Below are positions 22,136 through 33,385 of a stretch of 64,000 nt of DNA, piece by piece; the first letter of the stretch is position 1; each line of letters starts with the position of its first letter. Below the pieces are notes generated by a model. It was not told where the DNA came from. It saw nothing but the letters and a program-made list of their open reading frames with translations, and made no database searches. The DNA is from Ampelomyces quisqualis (Eukaryota > Ascomycota > Dothideomycetes > Pleosporales > Phaeosphaeriaceae): assembly GCA_018398575.1 (NCBI GenBank), contig JAGTXZ010000005.1:2046001-2110000 (forward strand), read 5' to 3'. The position numbers were made by a program, and so were the translations under genes.

Positions 22136-23758
22136 ATGTCTCATCAAAATGTCACTACCTCGCTGCGCCCGCAAGTCACCACAGACCCAGTGCGGATAGC
22201 GTCGCTGGACCGGGCTCTAGCACCATTTCACGACTCGTTCTCTTCTGTGAAGATTGTCATCGAAGCCTTTGCGCACATGGTTGAGCTCTTGCTTGACGAA
22301 CGGAACAATCGGTTTCCGCCTTCTACAGATGCCAACATCATCTGTTTCTGGCAAGACTTGCAAGAAGCACTCCGCAATCAACACTCAGGAGTCTACAGAG
22401 ATCCTGAATCGCACCAGGTGGCGCAAGTATTTGCGCATATGAACCCTCTTGAGGTGTGGAAGGAAATAGACACCGCAAGCAAGTTTGTCTCCTGCCTAGC
22501 TCTCGGAGTCCACGCTCAAAAGGGGAATAATCATACCGCGGTCACCAAATGCGTGAGGTGGATCTGTGAATGTGCATATAACTCCCTACCATCATGTACG
22601 GATGCCAGCAAAAGAAAGACCTTTGCGCAGAACCTCGAATTCCTGGGAAACTCGCAACCGATGTACTCCTTTCCAGATGTTAGATCCGACATTGCTCAGC
22701 ATCCCGAACTCAGCGGTCCCGATAGCATCATCCTGTCAGCACTCGAGCGCCTTCTTGGCAGCGCAGAGCGCAATCACTCTGGACTACAGTTCCTCATAGA
22801 GACTGTGTTACGCCAGGCGATGAACGTCGCCGACGTGTGGATGGCGGGCGAAGCTGAAGACCGCTTCCTTTTTGGCGAGCCGGACTTCCACTGGTATATT
22901 CTAAGCTTAGTACAAGCACGAGAACGGTTTATGAACGACTTCTTTCAACCTACCAACATGATTAACGGAGATCATGTATCGCGGGAAATGCGAGAAGCGA
23001 TTCAAGATCTTTCCTTCGTTGATCTGTGGAATGCGCTTTGGAGCCATGCGCGGGACATCTACATAACCCCCGAGCTAAAGACTAGGGGCTTCTACTTCAG
23101 TATGTACGTTCGCGTTGTGAAGTGTATTGAGAAATCCTGCGTGTCTACCTGGAGTCGGAAACGATTGCGCGCTCTGGTCAAGCGTGTGTCGATGCTGCCA
23201 TCCCACACAAATGATGCGAGATGGATGGAAGAGAACAGGTATCGACTTTCAATCTTTCCCGGTGACATCGACTTCAGAGATGTCCAAGATGGTATCTATG
23301 CTGGCCCCATGATGCAAGAGTGGTGGAGATTCCTGTATCCTGGTAGACTCCTGGTACGGAGGACCTACATGTCCGGCTACGACGACGCATCTAGCGCAGC
23401 GGGAAGCGACGAAGAGGACCTACCCGAACAAGTAATGCGGGACGCAAACGACAAATCGCATCTTGAAGCGTACGGGCCACGCATCAATCCAAAGGAGCAC
23501 GCTCGGATAATAGACCATCCGCCAAAGGATCAGAATTGTACTGTATGTGCCGAAGAGTACAATCAAAACCAGGTGGGAAATCAGCGTGCAGAGGAAGAGT
23601 GCCTCAAGCTGAACGCATGTGGTCATTACTTTCATCACAGCTGCATCGATACATGGATCAATGGTGTGTTGAACAACAGTAATCTGTGCCCAGAGTGTCG
23701 AACACAGATATGCGGCGAAAGGAGGCAGGTCAGAGTAAGGCAGCGGGAGGATGCGTAG
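22136..23758 (+). CDS. RING-H2 finger protein, lineage-expanded family
   Basis: Intronless, 540 residues. The C-terminal RING-H2 domain (about residues 467-525) is canonical: CTVC, then CGHYFHHSC, then CPECRTQIC, so an E3 ubiquitin ligase role is likely. The large N-terminal region (1-450) is alpha-helical in character and includes YRDPESHQVAQVFAHMNP, followed by an acidic segment (GSDEEDLPEQ) before the RING. It is paralogous to the gene at 36,311-38,479 (minus). Both have the RING starting near residue 467, the same YRDPES.QVAQV motif and a near-identical stretch with WINGV and NSNLCPECR. The N-terminal domain matches no family I know. Substrate unknown. It sits 640 bp from the hAT element. 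Confidence 0.8.
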   Translation: MSHQNVTTSLRPQVTTDPVRIASLDRALAPFHDSFSSVKIVIEAFAHMVELLLDERNNRFPPSTDANIICFWQDLQEALRNQHSGVYRDPESHQVAQVFAHMNPLEVWKEIDTASKFVSCLALGVHAQKGNNHTAVTKCVRWICECAYNSLPSCTDASKRKTFAQNLEFLGNSQPMYSFPDVRSDIAQHPELSGPDSIILSALERLLGSAERNHSGLQFLIETVLRQAMNVADVWMAGEAEDRFLFGEPDFHWYILSLVQARERFMNDFFQPTNMINGDHVSREMREAIQDLSFVDLWNALWSHARDIYITPELKTRGFYFSMYVRVVKCIEKSCVSTWSRKRLRALVKRVSMLPSHTNDARWMEENRYRLSIFPGDIDFRDVQDGIYAGPMMQEWWRFLYPGRLLVRRTYMSGYDDASSAAGSDEEDLPEQVMRDANDKSHLEAYGPRINPKEHARIIDHPPKDQNCTVCAEEYNQNQVGNQRAEEECLKLNACGHYFHHSCIDTWINGVLNNSNLCPECRTQICGERRQVRVRQREDA

Positions 23759-25125
23759 GAAGGGTTGAGGGTCAATTGAGTTTTTCTTACAGCTCGATTT
23801 GCGCGGGTCTACAGAAGCACTATCAGTTTCCATTTCTTGTGGTATGCGACTAGTTGATAATACGTGTTCCTTGCAACTATGAAACAACGACTGGCAATGC
23901 TCCATTTTTTCTGGGACGAGAGATACGGTGACAGCAAGACCAGTAATGATTCGCGGTGGCGCGGGTAAAAGCCTGGTCCAAATACTATGAGATCGACATA
24001 TTGTATACTCAGTGGTAGACCGTAGATTTGAGACAAAGTTAGCTTGTATCGCAAGTGTAGATAGGCTGCAATAGACTTGTGTCTTCATGTATGGTCATCC
24101 GACTACGAATTACTGGCACGCTTACGGTGAGTTCGCATAATGTACAGTAACAAAATGTCCTCATGTAGTACAAAATCGAATAAGAACTAGGCCAAACTTG
24201 GTGCTTCGCTCCACACATGACATTCCGAGGTTGCCAGTGTATTAGAGCCTTGTTGGTAGCATTAGACAGACAAGTTGAGCGTCTCTGCGGATTTTCTTCC
24301 TAATCAATCTTCCAAGTGCAGCCTTTCCAGCGTCAGCATACATCCAAGCATCGCATTGTTAAGGGGTTGATGCCTCACATGCTTACAGGCAGGAAATTGG
24401 TGGCGTGACATGGGAAAGTTGCAGCTGAAGATTGGCGTCTAGACTGGAGGGCTCGGCTAAGGTACCTAGGTAGGTATAGCTGGCTGCTTGGCGCTCCGTT
24501 TCTCGTCCATCGAGAGGTTCCGGTCAGCCATCACCACGACCTTGTGACATTTTCGACTATACAAGTCAACCCAATGCGGACAGCTGCGTGCATATTAATC
24601 ACATGCTCTCAAATTGGTGGCCTGGTGTTAATATGGCGCAAACCCTTGGAGAGAGACTTGAATACCCGGTAACAATAGCCTTGGAACTGAGAAATACCTA
24701 CTCCGTAGACGCGCCCAGGAAAAGGGGCCACCCATCTCGGAATACATCTTGGAAAGCTCGAAAATGCTCACTATAACTTTGTCGCGCCTCAAATCCTCTC
24801 CATAATACAAATCTGGGACCATACGATGTAAACTCGTCTAAATATTCCGCATCAGGTTCTAGGCGTCAAGGTTGTGTAGCCCAGATCTTCAGCCTCACCA
24901 TGAACGTCAGATTGAGAATGACATGCCGAAACAACAATAAGTTATAGAACACCCATCCTGCTCTCTCTTGCAGTGGCCTCTAGTCCTCAGTCAGTCACCT
25001 CAGGAACCTCCACACTCTCGCCGCGTGGATCTGCGTTCTATTGCTCCCATCCGTTTGAGGACCACCATAGCCAAAGAAAGAGCCTTTATAGTGCGCTCCT
25101 ACCAATCCTACCAGAAGAACCCAAT
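23759..25125. other. Intergenic region
   Basis: About 1.4 kb. A minus-strand open frame overlaps the 3' end of the RING gene (24,088-23,420) but looks like a shadow with no family signal. One exact TACTCCGTA motif lies at 24699-24707. The right end is the promoter of the WW-domain gene. Confidence 0.4.
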
Positions 25126-26562
25126 ATGAACTACAACACCACTATAGCGAGCCCCAGCAACGCCGGGAACATCTCCATACCTCAAGGCTGGAAAGCTGAA
25201 TGGAGCGCGCAATATGGTAGATAGTACGATCTCTTCCCGGAAATCTGGCAATTTGATCTAGCAAACATTAAGCTTACTTGAGAAACGATAGTTTTTATAT
25301 CAATCTAAGCACGAATGAAAGCACGTGGAACCTACCTGCGACGACGCCGGTACATCAGACGCAACAGTCGATCCAGAGAAAACCAGTGCCAGGTCATTCG
25401 TTGCGATCACCAGCACAGAATCAAGCCTCTGCGCCCGTGGCACAAAGGGCTTATATCGAGGGCTACCCGACCCCTCCTCCGCAAGTAAGTGGGGGGTACT
25501 TCCCCACAATGCCTGCTCAGCCGCAAAAGCAACCACAGTATACACAGTTACCAGAAGTAGTTCAGCACCCACAGCCACAGTACAATCAGTCGCTACTAGC
25601 TCAGCAGCAGCATAATCCTCAACAACAACATGCACAGGCAATCCTTCAGCAACAGCAACAGCCGCCATGCGCTCAGTCCCCTCTTTCAGGGCAACGGCAA
25701 TATTCACCATCCATCTCACAGCAATCTCCTGCACCATTCCAACAACAAGCACGTAACTACACTCCGCCATCCGCGACTTCAAGTGGTTCTGCTCCTCTAT
25801 ACGCCCATCAACCCGTTCAGACATTCAGTCCACCTCCCACGCCAGGGACGCCTCAATCTACCAGCTACGCGCCATCACCTTATCCTCAACAGCCACAAAC
25901 CTATGCCCAGCAAAACATCCATCTTCTTCCGCAACAGCGACAACAACCTCCCCAACAATACCTCTCCCAACAACAGCAGCAATACCAACAGCCTCAGCCA
26001 CAATACCAGCAACAACCCCACAAACGTTCCTCAATGATGCCCGCCTCCCTCATGTCCAACCCCATCATGTCCAAAATGACCACCAAACTCTCCACCCTAC
26101 AAAAAGGCGCCCCACCCACCTCCACCCACCCAAACGGCAAGCCCCCCGCGGACTGGAAAAAATGGGGCAAGCGCGCTGCCATTGGCGTAGCCGGCATCGG
26201 CGCAGTAGCGCTAGGCATGGACGCAGCGGGAGACATGTTCTCCAGCGCCGAAGGGCTGGCCTCTGGAAGCGCAGATTTCAGCGCCAGTGGGTGTGAAGGT
26301 AGTAGCGGCGGAGGGGATTTTACAGCCGCGAGTCAAGCAATCGATGCGCAGACTGCTGTGGATGCGAATTATGCTGAGTTGGCGATTGCGGGCTTGGGGC
26401 AGGATCATGCGAACATGTTGGCTGATCCGGTGGGGACGACGTGTAAGTTTTTTTCCTTTTCTTTTTCCGGGTCTGGGATGCGATGGGATGCGTGCTGATT
26501 GTGTGCGGATAGATGTGTTTGAAAATGCGCAAGCGACGCAGGGGGCGGCGGGGTTGATTTAG
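25126..26562 (+). CDS. WW-domain, Gln/Pro-rich protein
   Basis: Exons 25126-25223, 25292-26442 and 26513-26562 give 432 residues. The WW domain lies at about residues 15-47: IPQGWKAEWSAQYGRYFYIN, then NESTWNLP. It has both signature tryptophans and the tyrosine pair, and would bind proline-rich ligands. The first intron starts GTACGA, and splicing is required to complete GRYFYIN. It is followed by a long Q/P/Y-rich region (about 70-290) with poly-Q runs, then a conserved-looking segment WKKWGKRAAIGVAGIGAVAL (about 325-345) and a Ser/Gly/Ala C terminus. The layout resembles yeast Wwm1, a metacaspase-interacting WW protein, but orthology is not shown. No signal peptide. The glycine-rich hydrophobic stretch could be a membrane-associating helix. 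Confidence 0.75.
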
Positions 26563-26947
26563 AATGAAATGTGCTGCGTGGGTAAGGGGGACGAGGGGGT
26601 GTGCTGGATGGATAAGTTGTTATTCTGCGTCTAGTAGCGTACATGGTGACACGACCCGGTGCGGAGAGATCAGACGTCACGGCAAGATACCAGCACAAGC
26701 AAATATATTGAAGAATCCATTCGTCATGTTCGAACTACATGTATCTATAAATGAAGATACAAAGCTCGCTGCTAGCAGCCGTGAAAAAAAGAAGAGAAAA
26801 TAAGTGTGGGTCTCAAGCCCTAGAAGAATATATTCTTGTCATCCAGGACCAAATCCAACCATGATTTACATGAACAAACGTTTGTTTGGAGTTACGCCGC
26901 GCGCTATGCAGAGGCAGGAACAAGAAGCAATGTGTGTGAAAGGACGC
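26563..26947. other. Intergenic, convergent 3' ends
   Basis: Lies between the stops of the WW-domain gene and the AA9 gene. No coding signal seen. Confidence 0.45.
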
Positions 26948-28048
26948 TTACAAAGCGAACTCGCGGGCGTGGCGACGCGCAACGGTGCCGCTCTGCTGCT
27001 TGAGCCAAGCAATGAACTGGGTGATAGTGAAGGTCTCAGGGAGAGACGAGCCGTTGCCAGCACCGGACGAAGGAGCGGGCGCAGGGGCCTCGGGGGCCTC
27101 GGGGGCCTCGGGGGTAGCAGTCTTGCTGGGCGTAGCGGGAGCAGCGGCGGAAGGAGAGCTGGCAGGGGCAGCGGCGGAGGGAGAGCTGGCAGGGGCAGCG
27201 GCGGAGGGAGAGCTGGCAGGGGCAGCGGCGGAGGGAGAGCTGACGGGCGCAGCAGCAGAGGGAGAGCTGGCGGGCGCAGCAGTCTTGGAGGGAGTAGCCG
27301 GTGCGCTTGGGGCAGCAGACTTGCTGGGTGTGGAAGGGGCAGGAGCGGAGCCGGAGCTGGCACCGTCCCAAACCTTGGGGCCGGGGATTTCGTAAGTGGT
27401 GAGGCCGCCGTACATGTTGTAGAGGACACCGGGGTCGGAGGCGGAGTAGGCCTTGGTCATGTCGGTGCCGGAGGCGGGGAGCGCGACGGATCCGCCAGTG
27501 ACCTTGATCTGACCGCAGCCGTTGTAGAACTGCGCACCCTTCTCGCGGTTGGCCTCATGGAGACCAATCATCTCAGGGCGGATCAGGTACTCGCCATCCT
27601 CGAGGTTGGGGAGCGTGACGGTGATCTTGCCCTTGTCGTTGATGAACTTCTTGACAGCCCAGTCACCGTTGGTCAGACCGTCTTCGTAGATCTTGGTCCA
27701 GACGGCACCCTCGCCGTTGGTGTCAGCCTTGGCCATGTAGACCATGACAGGACCCATGTGCGAGGCAGCGATGGGCTCGTCAGCATCACCTGCAAGAGTG
27801 GCAGGGTTGTTATGGTGCCACTGCATGGTGATCTCAGAGCCGGCAGTGAAGTCGACAAAGTCGGCGGTAGCCTTGCCGCCATTGCAGTTCATGGCAGTGG
27901 AGGTGACATCGAGGATGGGGTTGTTGCCATTGGAGGGGACTTGGACACCCTTGGTAACATCTGCGCCATCAACGACGAAAGACTGGAAGGTGGCGTGGCC
28001 AGCAACGAGCTTGGCAGCAGCGAATGCGAATGCGACGGAGGTCTTCAT
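26948..28048 (-). CDS. AA9 lytic polysaccharide monooxygenase with repeat tail
   Basis: Intronless, 366 residues. The signal peptide (1-17) ends before His18, the N-terminal copper ligand. The second brace histidine is H97 in SHMGPVMVY. H164 and Q173 are second-sphere residues, and Y175 in GAQFYNGC is the axial tyrosine. Cysteines C55 and C178 form the family's usual disulfide. All hallmarks of an active AA9 enzyme are present: copper-dependent oxidative cleavage of cellulose or related glucans outside the cell. After the catalytic domain (to about residue 245) comes a Ser/Ala/Pro/Thr-rich linker with five 9-residue repeats, probably O-glycosylated. A short conserved-looking tail follows (FTITQFIAWLKQQSG) instead of a CBM1. 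The tail's function is unknown. Confidence 0.92.
   Translation of the reverse strand: MKTSVAFAFAAAKLVAGHATFQSFVVDGADVTKGVQVPSNGNNPILDVTSTAMNCNGGKATADFVDFTAGSEITMQWHHNNPATLAGDADEPIAASHMGPVMVYMAKADTNGEGAVWTKIYEDGLTNGDWAVKKFINDKGKITVTLPNLEDGEYLIRPEMIGLHEANREKGAQFYNGCGQIKVTGGSVALPASGTDMTKAYSASDPGVLYNMYGGLTTYEIPGPKVWDGASSGSAPAPSTPSKSAAPSAPATPSKTAAPASSPSAAAPVSSPSAAAPASSPSAAAPASSPSAAAPASSPSAAAPATPSKTATPEAPEAPEAPAPAPSSGAGNGSSLPETFTITQFIAWLKQQSGTVARRHAREFAL
27144..27278. repeat. 27-bp coding minisatellite, five units
   Basis: Five head-to-tail 27-bp units inside the AA9 linker, the first three nearly identical and the last two diverged. Each unit encodes nine residues of the type SSPSAAAPA. Unit length divisible by three allows copy-number change without frameshift. 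Confidence 0.85.
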
Positions 28049-30731
28049 GTTGAAGTCGTTTGTTGTGATTGTGGTTGAAGCTGATGAGTGAGAGTATAAA
28101 CTGGACTGAACCTTGCAAAAGAATGGACAACGAATGGATGAGCGACGAAAGTGAGTGGATGCTAATGAGCGTATGAGAAGGAATGTTCAGCTTCAAGCTT
28201 GATGGTGTTCTCATAACGGGAAGTTGAGATCCTCTTATACTCCTGCCGCATACACGGCACAAACTCGACATGACAGCCATAGTGAGACCCAGGTATCTGG
28301 CCTGATGCCAAGTAGTTGCCGGTGCCTGTCAATCTATCCAGCGGTCGCTGGCGCAGAGTTTTGACCCTTTCAGGATTGGTGGCTGCTCTTAGTTACCAGA
28401 CAGCGTTGAAATCCCATCCTGAGCCCCAGAAATCTTCATTGCAGGGACACTTGACGGAAGTCGCTTCGATGCACGCCCCCTTGACAAGGTGTGAACACGG
28501 TCCAGAGCGCTAATGACGAAGGGGACTGTGAAACGGGGGTGGAGATGGCGAAGCTTGAGCGGAAGAACTCCATCTCACTCGGCGTCTAACGAAATTTCAT
28601 GCACTTGCGGCAACATGATGAACTTGATGTTATGTCATGTAAACTGTGAGCCATTATTGATCCGATGTTCGACGAGGTTTCCTAGTGATGGCGACGTATT
28701 AATGCCAAGATGGGCACATCAAGGGTTTGTACATCTTAGTCAGACCCAGCTCGACAGTCATGCAGAGGAAGATGCACACCCTGACAGCAGCATAGCATGA
28801 TTAAGATGTTTCTGGATCATTTGTTTGGCGGAGTGAGTTCTTCCGCGGTTCAGAAACTGAAACGAGATTCTGGTGGGGCAAATTACTCGTCCGTGAGTGG
28901 ATTGCTTTGATGTTTCGAACACTCCCAGGACTGCAGGCAGCCTCGAAAAAAACAGGCGTTTTGTTCGTTGCGTCTGGGAACTGTGGTTGTAAACAATCGT
29001 GCAGGTCATCGCAATGCTGTTTGGCTCGATTTCTTGTGGTTGCAATGCCTAGGAGCATGTGGTTTTTCGGTCGATAGCAGCGAACATTGCGCAAGTCGCC
29101 ATGGACTGGGAAGGGTCAGAGGAACGAGAAGCTTTGTGACATGAGTTTTCTGGTGGCGTCGAGCAATCTCCTTGAGCGCTTAGACGGCAGTGCCGCTGGC
29201 GAGAATTGGATCATCGGGTAATGAGTCGCTCGTGCCGTGTCTAAAATCGGAGTCGGACGTTTCGACGAGTCGCTGGCAAAGAGCGCGAAGGGACAGTTCT
29301 TTATAAGATCAAGGTCCTGCCAGTCTGTCCCGTGGTGGCTCAGCGGATTCTAGATGATATCTGGATTTGAGGGCATTTGAGCGGTATCAGACTCAGTATG
29401 GTACTAAAAGCTTTCCTATACCTATGCGCGCACGACAGGCTAGGCTCGAGCAGGTAGAGGCACAGATCCTAGAGTTGAATTCAAGAGGTCTTACTCGCGG
29501 ATCGAGTTTCATTGTAGAAGGAGCATGCTGTGTTGGAGCGCGATTGGAAGTCTGATTTTTCAGCCACTGTGGCTCAGTCAGTGGCTGTGCACGGTCGGTG
29601 GCTGTGCACGGTCGGTGGCTGTGCACGGTCGGTGGCTGTGCACGGTTGGTGGCTGTGTCTTGACCTTCCACTTGGGGAAATTGGTCCGTGCATTCGAAAA
29701 TATGGGTTGCAAGCTGAACAATAATAACAAATGCATCACGAGCCAAATTAAGTTGACAGCGGCTATTGTTTTTACCCACGTTCAATTACACCGCAGTAGC
29801 TCCGAGCATGGTGTCGACTTGTGGGCAATTGGTCGCTGTTGATTGAGTTCGTCATCAGTACTCCGTACAGTGGCGCAGAGTTGCAGCGATGTAGTTGCAA
29901 GAAACAGGTTCAAAGTTGCCATGTCAGTGTCGTCGAAGCAATTGCAAGAGTGCTTGTCTATGTTAAGGAAGCGTCGTCGATGCAGCGATTGTTGTCGTGA
30001 TTCATGGCGTCGATCAGGACGGCATGCCGCGTCGGATACAAGTGTCACCGCGCGACCAGGCTCTCTAGCCTTGCTTTCTCCTTGTTTTTCTCGCCAGCTT
30101 CAACCGCTCGACAGGGTGGTTAGTACGGAGTATACCCGCTGCACAAGCTGAGCGTAGTCCGTGGGACGGGTAGGTGGCACCCGGCCAAATATGACGGTCG
30201 ACGTAACAGAGCCACCGGTTTTGTGCGATCATCACAGGCGCGTTGCCCGTGACAATGGTACTCCGTATCTGCCCTCGCTTCCCAGCTTTGCGTGGCGTGT
30301 CGCTGGCAGGACGTGTATGTACAGCCACAAGGCGACGGCGACAACGACGACGGGCAGGCCGATGAAAAGCAGCCACGAGGGCGGCTGGTGGCTGGTGGCT
30401 GGTGGCTGCTGTGGTGGTGGCAGGTGGTGGGCGGGCCCAGATTCATATGTAATTTCATGTGAAGACTCAGCTGGAGGGCAGCACTGGCAGAGCCAATCAC
30501 GGCCTCGCTAGTGGGGCCAGCCGTGGCTAGCGCCATCGACTACCAACTCCTTTCAACTTTGATGCGCGCCAGGGCAAATCGTCATCCGCCAGGGGGTCAA
30601 CACCACCACCACATAGCACATACGGAGACTGGAGTACTTGTACTTGTATCCGTGACACACCTGGGCGGTCCTTTTGTGCACGCAGCGAGCCTCATCGCTC
30701 TCCTTCACCCTCAATCCCCCTCCCCCCCAGC
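28049..30731. other. Long intergenic region
   Basis: About 2.7 kb with no supportable gene; many short overlapping frames, none with a family signal. It contains a 17-bp tandem repeat (29,581-29,657) and three exact TACTCCGTA/TACGGAGTA motifs (29859, 30124 and 30259). The left 200 bp is the promoter of the AA9 gene. The right end is the promoter of the channel gene. Confidence 0.4.
29581..29657. repeat. 17-bp tandem repeat, about 4.5 units
   Basis: Unit GTGGCTGTGCACGGTCG occurs three times exactly, once with a single change (TTG at the end) and once partially. No coding context. Confidence 0.9.
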
Positions 30732-33385
30732 ATGTCGTCCACCGGTGGTGAGCAGGGCAAGGCGCGCGACGCCCCGGCGTCCTTGTCCTCGATGATATCG
30801 ACCCTCGTGCCGTCTCTCCTCCTAGCAGCAGCCTTTGTCGCGGCCTTCTTCGTCGCGCGCAAGTATTTCCGTCGCGTGTATGCCCCGCGCACGTACCTCA
30901 ACCATCTGGGCAAGCAGCGCCAGACGCCAGCCCCGAGCCCGGGCTTCTTTGGGTGGATCAAGGACTTCAAGAACCTGCCCGACGCCTACATCCTCGACCA
31001 CCAGTCCATCGACGGCTACCTGTTTGTGCGCTTCTTCAAGGTCCTCATCATCATCAGCTTGCTCGGATGCATCATCACCTGGCCTGTCCTGTTTCCCGTC
31101 AACGCGACAGGTGGCGCCGGACAGAAGCAACTCGACCTGCTCTCCATGAGCAATGTCCAGCAGACTCCGCGCAATGTAAACCGCTACTATGCGCACGCTG
31201 TCATCTCCTTCATCTTCATCAGCTTGGTCATGGTCGTTGTTGCCCGCGAGTCTTTCTACGTGGTCAACCTCCGCCAGGCTTACCGCCGCTCGCCATGGGG
31301 TGCCAGCCGTCTTTCTTCGCGCACCATCCTCTTCACCAACGTGCCCAAGACGCTTTCACAGTCGGCTCTTTTTGAAATGTTCCCCGGCGTCAAGCACGCC
31401 TGGGTTGCATCCAACACCAACGAGCTGGACAAGCTCGTCGAAGATCGCGACGACACTGCCTTCAAGCTCGAGGATGCCGAGGTCCAGTTGTTGACCGATG
31501 CAAACAAGAACAGGCTCAAGGCCGAGAAGAACAAGAAGCACTTTGTTGCAGCCGACATCACCGACGGCACAAAATGGATCAATCCCAAGAAGCGCCCCAC
31601 TCACAAGCTCAAGTTCCTGATCGGCAAGAAGGTCGACTCCATCGAATACGGACGATCCCATCTGGCTGAGCTCCTACCCAAGATTACACAGGAACAAGAT
31701 AAGCACTGGAACGGCCAAGGCGAGCTTGTCGGCGGCGTCTTCCTCGAATTTACCACTCAGCGCTACGCACAAGACGCCTGGCAGATGATGCAAAACAGGA
31801 AGACCAAGCCCAACTCCAAACTTCAGGCCCGTCAGCTCGGTGTTCTACCTCAAGAAGTCGTGTGGGGAAATCTGCGCATCAAGCCTGCCGAACACCTTGT
31901 TCGGTGGGCTGCTGCCACCGCTTTCATCTCCGTTATGATCATCTTCTGGGCTGTTCCTGTAGCATTTGTCGGTCTGGTTTCCAACATCAACTACCTTGCC
32001 GAGAGGTTCTCATGGCTCAGCTGGATCAATAGCATCCCCTCAGTCATTCTGGGTGTGGTTACCGGTCTTCTACCCGCAGTTCTGCTTGCGGTACTCATGG
32101 CTCTGGTTCCCATTTTCTGCCGTTTCATGGCCAAGACGGCTGGCTATGGTAAGAATTTTTCTGACTCGCCTTCTCCAACTCGGGCTAACTGGTCGCAGTC
32201 ACCTACAGCCAGATTGAACTCAAGACGCAGACATGGTACTTCGCGTTCCAGGTCGTCCAGGTCTTCCTCATCACTACCCTTTCTAGTGCCGTCACGTCGG
32301 TCATCAACGACGTCCTCGACAACCCAGGCAGCGTCCTCACTCTGCTTGCGGAGAATTTGCCCAAAGCCTCAAACTTCTACATCAGCTACTTCATCCTTTT
32401 GGGTCTCGCCTCGGCCGCTGGTACTCTTCTGAACATTGGGGGTTTCGTGGTGGTTGTCCTTCTCGGTCGTGTCCTGCCCGGCAAGACTCCTCGCAAGATT
32501 TTCAACAAACTCACTAAGCTGTCTGCGCCCGGATGGGGATCTGAGTTTCCCAAGTGGACCAACTTGGCTGTCATCGCCATCACCTACTCTGGCATTGCTC
32601 CTTTGATGATGGGTTTCGCTGTAGTGGGTTTCTCACTCATCTACGTCGCGTTCCGGTACAACTTCCTCTACGTATACGAGACCAACCTTGAGACCAAGGG
32701 TGCTGCGTATCAGAAAGCTCTCAAGCAGTTGCTCACTGGCTGCTACCTCTCCGAGATTTGTCTCATCGGTCTGTTCGCCATTTCTACTGCCGACAACCCG
32801 CAGGCAGCCGGTCCCTTGGCCATCATGTGCCTCTTGCTCTTCATCACCCTCGTCTTCCACGTCACACTTGGCAAGGCTCTCAACCACGAAGAGGCTCGTC
32901 TTGCCTACGCGGACCCAAGTCCTGTGAATGGTCATCATGAGAATGGTCTGAATGGCACCAACGGTACTAACAGCGAGAAGGCCGTAGCGCCTCAGGATGG
33001 ACATGCTGGGGCACACGCTCCCAAAGCATCCCGCATCCCTCTCTTCCTTCGCAAGATCATCAATCCGGAGCGCAACTCTATCCACGCCTTGTCGGGCCAG
33101 CTTGATCAATTCTACCACCAGCCCCAGGAACCTCTGCCGATCGAGATTCAGAAGCGTGCTTTCTTCAATCCTTCCGTCACCTCGCCCACCCCAGTCATCT
33201 GGATTGTTCACGATGACATGGGTATCAGCGAGCGCGAGATAAGGGACACCAAGAAGGTCGTGCCGGATCTATACATGACTGATGAGCAAGCTACTTTCAA
33301 CGAGAAGGGCAAGGTCTACTGGCAGGGCGTTGACGATGGCCACTCGCGCGAGGCCCCGGTCTTTGACGAGCGCATCGTCTACTAG
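30732..33385 (+). CDS. CSC1/OSCA-family cation channel (DUF221 protein)
   Basis: Two exons (30732-32148 and 32199-33385) give 867 residues. The architecture matches fungal CSC1/Rsn1 proteins, relatives of the OSCA/TMEM63 osmosensitive calcium-permeable channels. There is an N-terminal membrane part (about 20-190, including VPSLLLAAAFVAAFFVARKY), then a cytosolic RNA-recognition-like region (about 195-380, with TILFTNVPKTLSQSALFEMF). A multi-pass core follows (about 390-690), and the C terminus (760-860) is cytosolic. The intron falls at GY|VTYSQIE within the core. The N-linked-type NGLNGTNGTN run near residue 740 lies in a loop whose side is not certain. Probably plasma membrane. The family is certain, the exact paralog not assigned. 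Confidence 0.9.

Noticed and set aside
23420..24088. Minus-strand 222-codon frame overlapping the 3' end of the RING gene
   Set aside because: Antisense shadow of the RING coding region extended into AT-rich 3' flank; no motif.
26804..28078. Plus-strand 424-codon frame opposite the AA9 gene
   Set aside because: Gly/Arg/Ser-rich shadow produced by the repeat-rich AA9 coding strand, which has a clear signal peptide and catalytic residues.
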